Below, piece by piece: positions 49,511 to 61,545 of a stretch of 64,000 nucleotides of DNA. Each line of letters opens with the position of its first letter. The first letter of the stretch is position 1. Where the stretch lies: NCBI RefSeq assembly GCF_003097495.1, contig NZ_QEOP01000001.1, positions 930,001 through 994,000 on the forward strand, read 5' to 3'. The notes under the pieces are model-generated. The model was not told the origin of the DNA. It saw only the letters and a list, made by a program, of their open reading frames with translations, and did not search any database. The translations under genes and the position numbers were made by a program. Origin of the DNA: Amnibacterium flavum (GTDB taxonomy: Bacteria > Actinomycetota > Actinomycetes > Actinomycetales > Microbacteriaceae).

Positions 49511-51595
49511 GTGGTCACCGCTCTGTATCGCCGCTACCGGCCCGAGTCCTTCGGAGAGTTGATCGGCCAGAGCCAGGTCACCGATCCTCTCCGCACCGCC
49601 CTGCGCACCGATCGGGTCAACCACGCCTACCTCTTCAGCGGTCCGCGCGGCTGCGGCAAGACCACGTCCGCCCGCATCCTCGCCCGCTGCCTCAACTGCG
49701 CCGAGGGCCCGACCGACACCCCCTGCGGCAAGTGCGACAGCTGCGTCGAACTCGGCCGCGGCGGCGGCGGATCGCTCGATGTCGTCGAGATCGACGCCGC
49801 GAGCCACAACGGTGTCGACGACGCCCGCGACCTCCGCGAGCGCGCCGTGTTCGCTCCCGCACGCGACCGCTACAAGATCTTCATCCTCGACGAGGCGCAC
49901 ATGGTCACGCCGCAGGGCTTCAACGCTCTGCTGAAGATCGTCGAAGAGCCGCCCGAGCACGTCAAGTTCATCTTCGCGACCACCGAGCCCGAGAAGGTCA
50001 TCGGCACCATCCGGTCGCGCACCCACCACTACCCCTTCCGACTCGTGCCGCCGGCGCAGATGCTGGAGTACCTCGGCGAGCTGTGCGCGAGCGAGGGCAT
50101 CACCGTCGCCGCCGGTGTCCTGCCGCTCGTCGTCCGCGCGGGCGGAGGGTCCGTCCGCGACACCCTGTCGCTGCTCGATCAGCTCATCGCAGGATCCGAG
50201 GGTGCGAACGTCGAATACGAGCGGGCCGTCGCGCTGCTCGGGTACACCCACGGGGCCCTGCTCGACGAGATCGTCATGGCGCTCGGGCAGCGCGACGCCG
50301 CCGCCGCGTTCGGCGCCGTCGACCGGGTCATCCAGACCGGACAGGATCCCCGCCGGTTCGTCGAGGATCTGCTCGAGCGACTCCGCGACCTCATCGTCGT
50401 CGCGGCCACTGGCGCGAACGCCGGTGCGGTGCTCCGCGGCGTCCCCACCGAGCAGATCGAGTCCTACCGGGTGCAGTCGACCCATTTCGGTGCCGCCGAG
50501 CTCTCCCGAGCCGCCGACGTCGTCAATGACGCGCTCACCGAGATGACCGGTGCGACCTCGCCGCGGCTGCACCTCGAACTCATGATCGCGCGGGTCCTCG
50601 TCCCCTCGAACGACTCGGCCGGTGCCATCGCCCGCGTCGAGCGACTCGAACGCCGGGTCGGTGTCGAGGGCTCGAGCGGCGACAGCTCGCGTTCCGCCGT
50701 TCCGGCTCCGGCTTCAGCGCCTCCGGTTGCGGCTCCCGTCCAGGTTCAGCGTGTTCCCGCGCCGGCAGAGGCCGCCCCCGCTCCCCGTGTCGATACGGTT
50801 GCCCCCGCCGCGGTCGCTCCCGCCGCCCCTGCGGCCGAACGCCCGACGGCCGCCCCTGTGCAGGCGCCGCCTCCTGTCCGCCCCGCCGCGGAAGCACCGT
50901 CCGCGCCCGTCGAATCCCGCAGGCCGAGCGGCGGTCCCGTCACCGCAGGATCGATCCCGGTCTCCGAACCCGGCTGGGAGGTCAGGGTGCCCGGGGCTCC
51001 TCTGATGTCCGAGTCCACGCCGCCGCCCAGCGATGACGACGCGCCCGAGCCCGACGAGCCGCCCCGGTCCGAGGTCGCGCCGTCTCCCGAGCCGGTGCGC
51101 GCCGCCCCGGTCGCCGCCGAGCCCGCCCCAGCTGGGCCCTCCCCGGTGTCGTCCGCCGCATCGGCTGCGACCGCTCCGGTCGGCGCGCTCGAACTCCAGC
51201 ACGTCCGCGACGCGTGGCCCGAGGTGCTCGAAGCCGTGCGACGCTCCAGCATCAGCGCCTGGACCGTCGTCTACACGGCGTCGCCACTCATCCTGAACGG
51301 TGACGTCCTCACCCTCGGGTTCGTCAGCGAGAACGACGTGACCAGCTTCCGCCAGCAGCAGGCGTCAGGCCAGGGTGTCAGCGAGGTGCTGCGGCAGGCG
51401 ATCGTCGAGGTCCTCGGCACCCGCGTCAAGTTCCTCGTCCGCGTCGATGCCCCCGTGCAGACCGAAGCCGCCGCGGTCGTCGTCGACCCGTCCGCGGTCG
51501 ACGAGTCCCGCCGCTACGGCGAAGCGGTCGTGCGTGAGATCCTCGGCGCCAACTTCCTCGAGGAGACCACCATCGCGCCCAAAGCGAAGGACTGA
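49511..51595 (+). CDS. dnaX: DNA polymerase III gamma/tau subunit
   Basis: A 694-residue clamp-loader ATPase. Walker [12 protein letters not shown] is at about residues 45-55, the zinc motif CLNC...CGKCDSC at 64-79, Walker [11 protein letters not shown] near 120 and the sensor [10 protein letters not shown] near 173. Residues about 395-560 are a Pro/Ala-rich linker; the last 140 residues form the tau-like C-terminal domain ([21 protein letters not shown]). No slippery frameshift site is obvious, so a single product is likely. GTG 49511. Confidence 0.97.
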   Translation: MVTALYRRYRPESFGELIGQSQVTDPLRTALRTDRVNHAYLFSGPRGCGKTTSARILARCLNCAEGPTDTPCGKCDSCVELGRGGGGSLDVVEIDAASHNGVDDARDLRERAVFAPARDRYKIFILDEAHMVTPQGFNALLKIVEEPPEHVKFIFATTEPEKVIGTIRSRTHHYPFRLVPPAQMLEYLGELCASEGITVAAGVLPLVVRAGGGSVRDTLSLLDQLIAGSEGANVEYERAVALLGYTHGALLDEIVMALGQRDAAAAFGAVDRVIQTGQDPRRFVEDLLERLRDLIVVAATGANAGAVLRGVPTEQIESYRVQSTHFGAAELSRAADVVNDALTEMTGATSPRLHLELMIARVLVPSNDSAGAIARVERLERRVGVEGSSGDSSRSAVPAPASAPPVAAPVQVQRVPAPAEAAPAPRVDTVAPAAVAPAAPAAERPTAAPVQAPPPVRPAAEAPSAPVESRRPSGGPVTAGSIPVSEPGWEVRVPGAPLMSESTPPPSDDDAPEPDEPPRSEVAPSPEPVRAAPVAAEPAPAGPSPVSSAASAATAPVGALELQHVRDAWPEVLEAVRRSSISAWTVVYTASPLILNGDVLTLGFVSENDVTSFRQQQASGQGVSEVLRQAIVEVLGTRVKFLVRVDAPVQTEAAAVVVDPSAVDESRRYGEAVVREILGANFLEETTIAPKAKD

Positions 51596-51600
51596 CCGGA

Positions 51601-52206
51601 GTGTACGAAGGCATCGTCCAAGAGCTGATCGACGAGCTCGGCCGGCTCCCCGGGGTGGGGCCCAAGTCGGCTCAGCGCATCGCGTTCCACATCGTGCAGA
51701 CCGAGTCCTTCGACGTGCGCCGACTCGGGGAGCTGCTCCTCGTCGTGCGCGACCAGGTCCGCTTCTGCATCGAGTGCGGCAACATCGCCGACCAGGAACG
51801 ATGCAACATCTGCCGTGACCCGCGCCGGAACCGGGCTCTCATCTGCGTCGTCGAAGAGGCGAAGGACGTCGTCGCCATCGAGCGCACCCGGGAATTCCGC
51901 GGCCTCTACCACGTGCTCGGCGGAGCGATCAGCCCCATCGACGGCGTCGGGCCCGAACAGCTGCGCATCCGCGAGCTCCTGAAGCGGCTCGCCGACGGCA
52001 CGGTCGAGGAGGTCATCATCGCCACCGACCCGAACCTCGAGGGCGAGGCCACCGCCACCTACCTCTCGCGCACTCTCCGCACGCTCGACATCCCCGTCAG
52101 CCGGCTCGCGTCGGGTCTGCCCGTCGGCGGCGATCTCGAATACGCCGACGAAGTGACTCTCGGGCGGGCCTTCGAGGGACGAAGGCTCGTCGACGAAGGT
52201 CGCTGA
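51601..52206 (+). CDS. recR: Recombination protein RecR
   Basis: A 201-residue RecR. N-terminal helix-hairpin-helix [17 protein letters not shown], zinc motif [16 protein letters not shown] near residues 56-71, then a TOPRIM domain with [14 protein letters not shown] and [18 protein letters not shown], and a C-terminal Walker-like [17 protein letters not shown]. It works with RecF/RecO in gap repair. It lies five bases after dnaX, the usual dnaX-recR pair. Confidence 0.97.
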   Translation: MYEGIVQELIDELGRLPGVGPKSAQRIAFHIVQTESFDVRRLGELLLVVRDQVRFCIECGNIADQERCNICRDPRRNRALICVVEEAKDVVAIERTREFRGLYHVLGGAISPIDGVGPEQLRIRELLKRLADGTVEEVIIATDPNLEGEATATYLSRTLRTLDIPVSRLASGLPVGGDLEYADEVTLGRAFEGRRLVDEGR

Positions 52207-52260
52207 AGTCGTAGATAGACTCGTGGGCGGCTATTTCGGCCGCGTCCCAGGAGTGCAGCA

Positions 52261-54638
<2,378 letters not shown>

Positions 54639-54731
54639 CCGCTTCCGCTGCCGCTGCGCCGCCTGACAGGGCGCGGCGCGCATCGGAACCTCCCGAAGGG
54701 TTCACCCGGGTGCCGGACCTAAACTGGAGCC

Positions 54732-56210
54732 ATGTCATCCGCTGAGCCCGTCGACGTCGTCCTCATCGGCGGAGGCATCATGAGCGCGACCCTCGGGACG
54801 CTCCTCCACCGCCTCGAACCGACCTGGTCGATCCGCATCTACGAGCGCCTCGGCGAGGTCGCGGCTGAGAGCAGCAACCCGTGGAACAACGCGGGAACGG
54901 GCCATGCCGCCTACTGCGAGCTCAACTACACCCCCGAGCGCCCCGACGGCAGCATCGACATCGCGAGCGCGGTCAAGGTCAACGAGCAGTTCCAGCTCTC
55001 GCGCGAGTTCTGGTCCGCGCTCGTCGAAGGGTCCTACCTCACCGATCCGGCGCAGTTCATCAATCCCACCCCCCACATGACCTTCGTCAGGGGCGCGGCC
55101 AACGTCGAGTTCCTCCGCCGCCGTTACGAGGCGCTCTCCTCCCATCCCCTCTTCGCGGACATGGAGTTCAGCGACGACCCCGCCGTCATCCACTCGTGGA
55201 CCCCGACCCTCGTCATCGGCCGCGACAAGGACGAGCCGATCGCGGCGACCCGCATCGATGCGGGAACCGACGTCGACTTCGGCGCCCTCACGAGTCAGCT
55301 GTTCGATCGCCTCGAAGAGGACGGCGCCGAGCTGCTGCTGAACCACGAGGTCCGCGGCCTCCGTCGTCTGAAGAACGGCAACTGGCACGTCAAGGTCAAC
55401 CAGCTCGTCGGTCACACCACGAGCGAGGTCGAGGCGCGATTCGTGTTCGTCGGAGCCGGCGGCTGGGCGCTCAAGCTGCTCCAGAAGTCGAAGATCAAAG
55501 AGGCCCGCGGCTACGGCGTCTTCCCGATCAGCGGGCAGTTCCTCCGCACCGACGACCCGGGCGTCGTCGCCCGGCACAACGCGAAGGTCTACGGCAAGGC
55601 CTCCGTCGGCGCCCCGCCGATGTCCGTCCCGCACCTCGACACCCGCATCGTCGGGGGCAGGGCATCGCTGATGTTCGGCCCCTATGCCGGGTTCAGCCCG
55701 AAATTCCTCAAGAAGGGGTCGATCCTCGACCTGTTCGGGTCGATCAAGGTGCACAACATCATCCCGCTCCTCGCCGTCGCGAAGGACAACTTCTCACTGG
55801 TCCGCTATCTGATCGGTGAGCTGCTCGCGAGTCGTGCCTCGAAGTTCCGGAGCCTCCAGGAGTTCTTCCCCGACGCCGACCGCAAGGACTGGCGGCTCGT
55901 CGTCGCCGGTCAGCGCGCGCAGGTGATCAAGCCCGACAAGGCGAAGGGCGGAGTTCTCCAGTTCGGCACCGAGGTGATCGCCGCCTCCGACGGCAGCATC
56001 GCCGGGCTCCTCGGAGCCTCGCCCGGCGCGTCGACGGCAGTGCCGATCATGCTCGACCTGCTGAAGAGGTGCTTCCCCTCGCGATTCGATGGTTGGGAGC
56101 CCGAGATCCGGCAGCTCGTCCCGACTTACGGCACCCTGCTCTCCGATTCACCCGCTCAGGCCAAGAAGATCCAGCAGGAGACCGCAGAGGCGCTCGAACT
56201 CACCGCATGA
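54732..56210 (+). CDS. mqo: Malate:quinone oxidoreductase
   Basis: A 492-residue membrane-associated FAD enzyme. [17 protein letters not shown] at residues 10-26 binds [23 protein letters not shown] near 56 and [12 protein letters not shown]-like [14 protein letters not shown] near 297 are Mqo blocks, with [16 protein letters not shown] after it. It oxidises malate directly to the quinone pool, the usual actinobacterial TCA step. ATG 54732 follows a leaderless-type TAAACT. Confidence 0.97.
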   Translation: MSSAEPVDVVLIGGGIMSATLGTLLHRLEPTWSIRIYERLGEVAAESSNPWNNAGTGHAAYCELNYTPERPDGSIDIASAVKVNEQFQLSREFWSALVEGSYLTDPAQFINPTPHMTFVRGAANVEFLRRRYEALSSHPLFADMEFSDDPAVIHSWTPTLVIGRDKDEPIAATRIDAGTDVDFGALTSQLFDRLEEDGAELLLNHEVRGLRRLKNGNWHVKVNQLVGHTTSEVEARFVFVGAGGWALKLLQKSKIKEARGYGVFPISGQFLRTDDPGVVARHNAKVYGKASVGAPPMSVPHLDTRIVGGRASLMFGPYAGFSPKFLKKGSILDLFGSIKVHNIIPLLAVAKDNFSLVRYLIGELLASRASKFRSLQEFFPDADRKDWRLVVAGQRAQVIKPDKAKGGVLQFGTEVIAASDGSIAGLLGASPGASTAVPIMLDLLKRCFPSRFDGWEPEIRQLVPTYGTLLSDSPAQAKKIQQETAEALELTA

Positions 56211-56218
56211 ACTTGACC

Positions 56219-56244
56219 GACATTCGAACGTGTGTTCGAATGTC
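56219..56244. promoter_or_regulatory. LexA SOS box over a leaderless promoter
   Basis: GACATTCGAAC-GTGT-GTTCGAATGTC: perfect 11-bp arms around four bases, containing the actinobacterial LexA core TCGAAC-N4-GTTCGA. A promoter TTGACC (56213-56218), 17-base spacer and TCGAAT (56236-56241) overlaps it, and the ATG at 56248 is where transcription should start, so the mRNA is probably leaderless and LexA would block it. Confidence 0.85.
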
Positions 56245-56247
56245 CGA

Positions 56248-57279
56248 ATGCGATGGGCTGGTCAGGAATTGTCGACGGGAGTCGCGTCCGACGCGCTCCC
56301 GGGGCTCGCGAAGATCTCAGGCCTCGTCCGCTCGGTGCAGACGCCCGAGTTCGCGGGAGTCACCTTCCACGAGGTGATGGCGAAATCCGCGCTCAACAAG
56401 GTGCCGGGTACCGCGATGGGCTTCGGGTGGACCATCAACCCGTATCGCGGCTGCACTCACGCCTGCGTCTACTGCTTCGCGCGTCCGACGCACGGCTACC
56501 TCGAGCTCGACGCGGGCGACGACTTCGACCGCCAGATCATCGTGAAGGTCAATGTCGCCGACGTGCTGCGCAAAGAGGTGCGGAAGGCGTCGTGGAACGG
56601 TGAAGCGGTCGCGCTCGGCACGAACACCGATCCGTACCAGCGCGCGGAGGGCCGGTACAAGCTGATGCCGCAGATCCTCACCGCTCTGGCGGAGTCGGGG
56701 TCGCCGATCTCCATCCTCACGAAGGGCACACTGCTGCGCCGCGACCTCGAGCTGCTGGCCGATCTCTCGACGCGTGTGCCGGTCGATATCGCCATGTCGA
56801 TCGCGATCTACGACGACGACCTCCAGCACGCGGTCGAACCGGGCACACCGTCGACCTCGGCTCGGCTGGCGACGGTCGCGGCGGTCCGCGAGCACGGCCT
56901 GCCGTGCAGCGTGTTCGTGATGCCGGTCCTGCCGTATCTGACCGACACGAAGAAGCACCTCTCCCAGGCGATGCGCGGGCTCGCCGAGGCAGGGGCGACA
57001 TCGGTGCTGCACTCCACTCTCTACCTGAAGCCCGGCACCCGCGAGTGGTACTTCGCCTGGCTCGAGCGCACGCACCCCGACCTCGTCGCGCGCTATCAGG
57101 AGCTGTACCGAGGCGGAACGCATGCGCCCAAGGAGTACAAGAAGTGGCTCGCCGCCCGTTTCTCCGAGGCGAGGCGGGCCAGCGGTCTCGAGACCGGTCG
57201 TGCAGATCCCGCAACGGGGGCCATGTTCTCGCGAGCTGTCCGACAGGCTCCTCCCGCTCGGGATCTCACCCTGTTCTGA
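56248..57279 (+). CDS. Rv2578c-like radical SAM protein
   Basis: A 343-residue radical SAM enzyme of the SplB/Rv2578c-like group. The cluster-binding motif is PYRGCTHACVYCFARPTH with Cys residues in the CxxxCxxC pattern (near residue 70). GTNTDPYQRAEGRYKLMP follows and ILTKGTLLRRDLELL completes the core barrel, with the arginine-rich tail variable. Relatives are associated with DNA-damage response in mycobacteria. ATG 56248 places the gene immediately after the SOS box. It is just downstream of mqo but independently promoted. Confidence 0.88.
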   Translation: MRWAGQELSTGVASDALPGLAKISGLVRSVQTPEFAGVTFHEVMAKSALNKVPGTAMGFGWTINPYRGCTHACVYCFARPTHGYLELDAGDDFDRQIIVKVNVADVLRKEVRKASWNGEAVALGTNTDPYQRAEGRYKLMPQILTALAESGSPISILTKGTLLRRDLELLADLSTRVPVDIAMSIAIYDDDLQHAVEPGTPSTSARLATVAAVREHGLPCSVFVMPVLPYLTDTKKHLSQAMRGLAEAGATSVLHSTLYLKPGTREWYFAWLERTHPDLVARYQELYRGGTHAPKEYKKWLAARFSEARRASGLETGRADPATGAMFSRAVRQAPPARDLTLF

Positions 57280-57494
57280 GCCGGCGACGGCCTTCGTCGA
57301 GGCTCCCGTGCGGGGGCGCGACCCGATGTGTACCCAGTACCGGGGTGAATTCGGCGAATCCCGGCGGCAAATGTCGCCCGATCTGCCAATCGGGGTACAA
57401 AATGTCGGTCAGCGCTGTAATAATCGACCCGGACGGCAACCGAGGCAGGAGCTGTTCACGGGCGTCTGGTCCGCCACGACTGTGAGGAGACGGA
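57280..57494 (+). promoter_or_regulatory. Promoter region of the two-component operon
   Basis: A 215-bp gap. CCCGAT (57377-57382) and ATCGGG (57389-57394) form a small inverted repeat; AATGTCG is repeated directly around 57370 and 57400; TAATAATC near 57418 is a good -10 candidate. AGGAGA precedes the GTG at 57495. No gene is seen in it. Confidence 0.4.
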
Positions 57495-58724
57495 GTGTCG
57501 CTCGGACTTCCCGCGCATCTCGCGTCACGCGTCGTCACCGCAGCCATATCCCGTGCCGGTCATGTGCTCGCCGGATTGATGCTCGCCTCGGCGATCCTCG
57601 CGTCGCTGCTCCTGATCGGCAGTAATCCGCCGCGCGGCATCGTCCTCCTGGTGACGGTCTCGGTCGCGATCGCGGTTCTGCTCGTCTTCCTCTCGCGCCG
57701 GCCGTCGCTCGTGACAGCCGGAATCTACCTCGTCTTCGGGGCCGCCGGTCTCTCCGCGGCGACCGTCGTCGCCGCGGTGATGCCGAGCCGACTCGAATCG
57801 GTGGACGCCTACGTGATCGCCGCGCTCTGGATCGCCCTGGTCCTCACAGGGGCAGCCGGAGGAGGGTACAGACGCGGCATCGTGATGTCGGTCGCGGGCC
57901 TGGGCGCCGGAGCGGTCGGAGCTGCCGTCGGGGCAGCGGTGGGCGGAGTCCTCCCTCCCGTCGAGCCGACCGTTCCCTTCGCCGCTCTCCTCATCGTGAC
58001 GATCTACTTCGTAACGGGCACCTCGACCCGATACGCCCGGCGAGCCCAGCCCGACATCCACCGCGCCGCTCGCGACGAGAAGCTCGCCGAGGTGCGGATC
58101 GGTGTCGAGGCCCGTGCTGCCGCGCTCCTCCACGACACCGTCCTCGGGTCCCTCGCCGCCGTCGCGTCGAGCCCGGTCGGTCCGCTTCCGCGGAAGGTCG
58201 CCGACAGTCTCGAATCCGATCTGCACGCCATCATCGGACAGGACTGGTCCGAGCGCCCGATCGTCAGCGAGGACGTCAGCCACGCTGCCCCCATCACCGC
58301 CGCTTCCGAGCAGGCTGCGGCCCTCGGTCTCCACGTCGAGACCACCGGGGATCTCGGCGCGCTGTCCCGGGTCGAACCCTCGGTCGTGGAGACCGTCGCG
58401 CTCGCGGTCCGTCAACTTCTCGCCAACGTCCGCCTGCATTCCGGCAGCCCGACCGCCGAGGTGGTCGTCTTCGGTGACGACCGGACGGTGTCGGTCATGG
58501 TCATCGACAGCGGCGAGGGTTTCGACCCCGAGGCGGTGAGCGCCGACAGGCTCGGACTCCGCAACTCCGTGAAGAGGAGGCTCAGCCTCGTGAACGGGGA
58601 GGTGAAGATCTGGTCGTCGCCCGGGCGGGGCACCTCGGTGCTGCTCAGCGTTCCCGTCTCCGACTCGGCTTCGCCGCCCGATGAATCCGCGAGTTCCGCG
58701 CGTCAGCCCCAGGGGGCGATGTGA
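57495..58724 (+). CDS. Sensor histidine kinase (NarL-type two-component system)
   Basis: A 409-residue membrane kinase. Five or six hydrophobic segments occupy residues 20-185. The phospho-acceptor helix is ALLHDTVLGSLAAV with His near residue 215, and the ATPase domain has LLANVRLHSGSPTAEVVV (N box), MVIDSGEGFDPEAV (G1) and SPGRGTSVLLSVP (G2). HDTV/L plus this reduced ATPase is the HisKA_3-like actinobacterial form. GTG 57495; it overlaps the next gene (GTGA). Confidence 0.86.
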   Translation: MSLGLPAHLASRVVTAAISRAGHVLAGLMLASAILASLLLIGSNPPRGIVLLVTVSVAIAVLLVFLSRRPSLVTAGIYLVFGAAGLSAATVVAAVMPSRLESVDAYVIAALWIALVLTGAAGGGYRRGIVMSVAGLGAGAVGAAVGAAVGGVLPPVEPTVPFAALLIVTIYFVTGTSTRYARRAQPDIHRAARDEKLAEVRIGVEARAAALLHDTVLGSLAAVASSPVGPLPRKVADSLESDLHAIIGQDWSERPIVSEDVSHAAPITAASEQAAALGLHVETTGDLGALSRVEPSVVETVALAVRQLLANVRLHSGSPTAEVVVFGDDRTVSVMVIDSGEGFDPEAVSADRLGLRNSVKRRLSLVNGEVKIWSSPGRGTSVLLSVPVSDSASPPDESASSARQPQGAM

Positions 58725-59860
58725 TCCGCGAACAATCCCTGCAACGGGTCGACCCGCTCGGCGCACTCGCTGGTCGACGCCTCACGGCGGTCACCGCCGT
58801 GGCGGTCGTCCTGCTTTCGGTGGTCTTCGCGTACACGTCGGGCCACTTCGTGACCGATCCGTCCGCGGCTGCGGGGGCCGTCATCCTCGAGGCGGCCGCG
58901 GCGGCGCTCCTCGTGATCCGCACCGGGCACCGCCAGCTGCCGTTCGGCCGGCCCTGGGCGCTGACTGTGCTCGCGCTGGGCCTCGCTGCGCAGTGGCTCG
59001 CCGCGCTCGGCACCGGGACGAGCGCACCCGGTGGACAGTGGGCTCCCTACGCCCTCGCGCTCCTCCTGCTGGCGATGGTCCCCTACCGCCCGATGAACGA
59101 CATCGTCGCGATGACCGCTCTGGCCGCTGCCTGGGTGGGGGTGGTCACCTCGATGGCCCCCGCTGCGGATGCCGACGGTGTGCGCGGCTTCGAGCAGCTC
59201 GCCGCAGTCGTTCCCGTCCTCGCTCTTCCCATCGCGGGTGTCGTCTTCTCGCAGACGGTTCTCGAGTATCTGCGGCGCTGGCGCGACGACGCGCTCGCGT
59301 CGACGGAGGACGAGGCGCGGCGACAGGAGGTCGCCATCACGCGGGCTGTTCAGCAGACCCGTGTCAGCATCCTCAACCGCGACGTCGTGCCGTTCTATGC
59401 CGGCCTCGTGGAGCGAGGATCGGTGACCGCCGAGGATGTGGATCGTGCGGCCGAGCTCGCGGGTTCGATCCGAGCGGTCATGCTCGCCGACACCGAGAGG
59501 TCGTGGCTCGACGATCTGCTCTCGGGCCGTCAGGGCGCCGGCTCTCCTGCGATGCACCCCAGCGCGGTCCACGATGACGAGGATCTCGCCCGCTTCATGA
59601 ACATCGATCAGCGCGCCTCGCTGCGCGCCCTCGTCGGCGCGCTCCGCGACAGCGTCGCGCCCGAGTCGATGGGCATCTCGCTCCGCCCGGCCGGACTCTT
59701 CTGCGAGGCGCTGCTGGTCGCGAGCGCCGGACCATCTCTGCGCAGATCGGTGGTGAGCCTGCGACCGTACCTCGCGGTCGGCTCAGCCGTCTTCTCCGAG
59801 TTCAGCTACGACATCATCGACGACACGTTGAAAGTGAGGTTCAGCTATGAGCGACCGTGA
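58721..59860 (+). CDS. Kinase-like membrane protein lacking catalytic parts
   Basis: A 379-residue protein laid out like the kinase upstream: six hydrophobic segments (about residues 20-185), a coiled stretch (LRRWRDDALASTEDEARRQE) and an acceptor-like helix VSILNRDVVPFYAGL, in which the His position is Asn-Arg. The C-terminal domain has no N or G boxes for ATP. It is sandwiched between the kinase and the response regulator, overlapping the latter by 14 bp. A receptor or modulator partner of the kinase is likely. Confidence 0.75.
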   Translation: MIREQSLQRVDPLGALAGRRLTAVTAVAVVLLSVVFAYTSGHFVTDPSAAAGAVILEAAAAALLVIRTGHRQLPFGRPWALTVLALGLAAQWLAALGTGTSAPGGQWAPYALALLLLAMVPYRPMNDIVAMTALAAAWVGVVTSMAPAADADGVRGFEQLAAVVPVLALPIAGVVFSQTVLEYLRRWRDDALASTEDEARRQEVAITRAVQQTRVSILNRDVVPFYAGLVERGSVTAEDVDRAAELAGSIRAVMLADTERSWLDDLLSGRQGAGSPAMHPSAVHDDEDLARFMNIDQRASLRALVGALRDSVAPESMGISLRPAGLFCEALLVASAGPSLRRSVVSLRPYLAVGSAVFSEFSYDIIDDTLKVRFSYERP

Positions 59861-60587
59861 CCCGGATTCAACGCTGACCGGAAGCATCCCCACCCTGATC
59901 GGAGGCGCGTCCCACCACCCCGCGCCCGAGGCGGCGGCATTCGATCAGCCCCGCATCCGTGTGGCCATCCTCGACGACCACGAGGTCCTGCTCGACAGCC
60001 TGAGCAGTTGGATCACCGCGAACGCTCCCGACTTCGAGGTCGCGTTGAGCGCCAAGACGTGGCTGGAGCTCGTGCACAGCGCGAACTTCCCGACCCAGCT
60101 GGTGCTGCTCGACTTCCAGCTGAAGGAGCACGTCTCGATCGAGGCCCGGGTCCGCACCTGCCGGGCGGCCGGTGCGAAGGTCATCGTGCTCAGCGGCCTC
60201 GAGACCAACGAGGCGCGCGATCGTGCGCTCGCCGCCGGCGCGGCCGGTTTCGTCTCGAAGGCGCAACCTCTCCGCGAGGTCATGGACCTCGCCCGCACGG
60301 TCATGGGCCTCTCCCGCGAGACCGACCTGCAGCGTGACTGGCGGCCGCTCCCCATCGGTGCGGAGTCGCCGAACCGCCCGAAGCTCAGCCTGGGGGAGCG
60401 GGAGGCGTTCAAGCTGTATGTCGCCGGCCACTCGACGAACGAGGTCGCCGAGCTGATGAACGTGCGGTACGAGACAGCCAAGACGTACCTGCGCCGGGTG
60501 CGCGAGAAGTACGCTAAAGCGAACCGACCCGCGAGCCGCAAAGCCGATCTCATCCGTCGTGCGGCCGAGGACGGGTATCTGCAGTGA
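59847..60587 (+). CDS. LuxR/NarL-family response regulator
   Basis: A 246-residue regulator. A 35-residue disordered N-terminal extension precedes the receiver domain (VAILDDHEVLLDSL; phospho-Asp in VLLDFQLKEH near 91; Lys in AAGFVSKAQPL near 137). The C-terminal LuxR helix-turn-helix is LGEREAFKLYVAGHSTNEVA and ELMNVRYETAKTYLRRVREK. TTAFVSK-like turn fits phosphorylation control. It is co-transcribed with the kinase and the kinase-like protein. Confidence 0.92.
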   Translation: MSDRDPDSTLTGSIPTLIGGASHHPAPEAAAFDQPRIRVAILDDHEVLLDSLSSWITANAPDFEVALSAKTWLELVHSANFPTQLVLLDFQLKEHVSIEARVRTCRAAGAKVIVLSGLETNEARDRALAAGAAGFVSKAQPLREVMDLARTVMGLSRETDLQRDWRPLPIGAESPNRPKLSLGEREAFKLYVAGHSTNEVAELMNVRYETAKTYLRRVREKYAKANRPASRKADLIRRAAEDGYLQ

Positions 60588-60629
60588 CATCGCCTGCGTG
60601 CGCTTCAGCGCGCTGACCTAAGGAGCCGC

Positions 60630-61268
60630 GTGGCCAAGCTGTACTTCCGCTACGGAGCCATGAACAGCGGCAAGAGCACCGCCCTGCTGCAGGCCGCGTT
60701 CAACTACGAGGAGCGCGGTCAGCGTGTGCTGCTCGCCAAGCCGGCGATCGATGTCAAGGGCGATCGCAGCATCCAGTCCCGCCTCGGTGTGGAACGCGCC
60801 GTGGACTTCACCGTCACCCCCGACGACGACATCGACACCGCTTTCCACCGTGAGGCGCAGCGCGTCACCGACGAGACCGGGGATCGCGTCGCCTGCCTCC
60901 TCGTCGACGAGGCGCAGTTCCTCACCGCGACGCAGGCGGACGACCTTCTGCGGATCGCGATCGTCGACGACGTGCCCGTGCTCGCCTACGGCATCCGTAC
61001 CGACTTCCAGACTGTCGCATTCCCCGGCAGCCGGCGTCTGCTCGAGATCTCCCACAGCCTCGAGGAGCTCAAGACCATCTGCCGTTGCGGCCGCAAGGCG
61101 CTGTTCAACGCCCGACGCATCGGCGACCGCTTCGTGTTCGACGGCGACCAGGTCGCGATCGACACCTTCGAGGACGTCACCTACGAGTCGCTCTGCGGTG
61201 CCTGCTATCTCGAGGAGAGCGGCGGCCTCCTCGCCGGCCGCGACGACCACGCCCACCGCGTCGCCTAG
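60630..61268 (+). CDS. tdk: Thymidine kinase
   Basis: A 212-residue type II thymidine kinase. P-loop GAMNSGKSTALLQA at residues 9-22, Walker B LLVDEAQFLT near 90-99, the lasso region with CRCGRKA and LCGACYLEE providing the zinc cysteines. It phosphorylates thymidine for salvage. GTG 60630 with GGAG upstream (aaggagccgc). Confidence 0.95.
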   Translation: MAKLYFRYGAMNSGKSTALLQAAFNYEERGQRVLLAKPAIDVKGDRSIQSRLGVERAVDFTVTPDDDIDTAFHREAQRVTDETGDRVACLLVDEAQFLTATQADDLLRIAIVDDVPVLAYGIRTDFQTVAFPGSRRLLEISHSLEELKTICRCGRKALFNARRIGDRFVFDGDQVAIDTFEDVTYESLCGACYLEESGGLLAGRDDHAHRVA

Positions 61269-61351
61269 CGGCGGCCGGGCACGGCCTCGAAGCGGGTCGA
61301 AGCATGTGGAAGCTGACACTCGTGCGCCAGTGGGCCCTGGGTACCTCTCCG

Positions 61352-61409
61352 CGGATACCCCGACAAATGAGTAAGGCCCCCGCCTGGCGGCGAGGGCCTT
61401 GCTCATCTG

Positions 61410-61412
<3 letters not shown>
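61352..61412. repeat. Long inverted repeat at the tRNA-Pro 3' end
   Basis: TACCCCGACAAATGAGTAAG then GCCCCCGCC on the left; GGCGGCGAGGGCCTT, GCTCATCTGTCGGGGTA on the right. About 26 of 29 paired positions match. The right arm starts in the tRNA 3' acceptor strand, and the left arm repeats the same tRNA end (TACCCCGACA). The inner part is a strong terminator hairpin for the leftward tRNA. Confidence 0.8.
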
Positions 61413-61483
<71 letters not shown>

Positions 61484-61545
61484 ATGTGCCCCGAAGAGCA
61501 GGTTCGATTCTAGCCGATCGAGAGCAGTGCTTCACGACGCGGACG

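Noticed and set aside
49511-51595. Programmed frameshift in dnaX
   Set aside because: No A-rich slippery heptamer with a following stem was seen before the Pro/Ala-rich linker.
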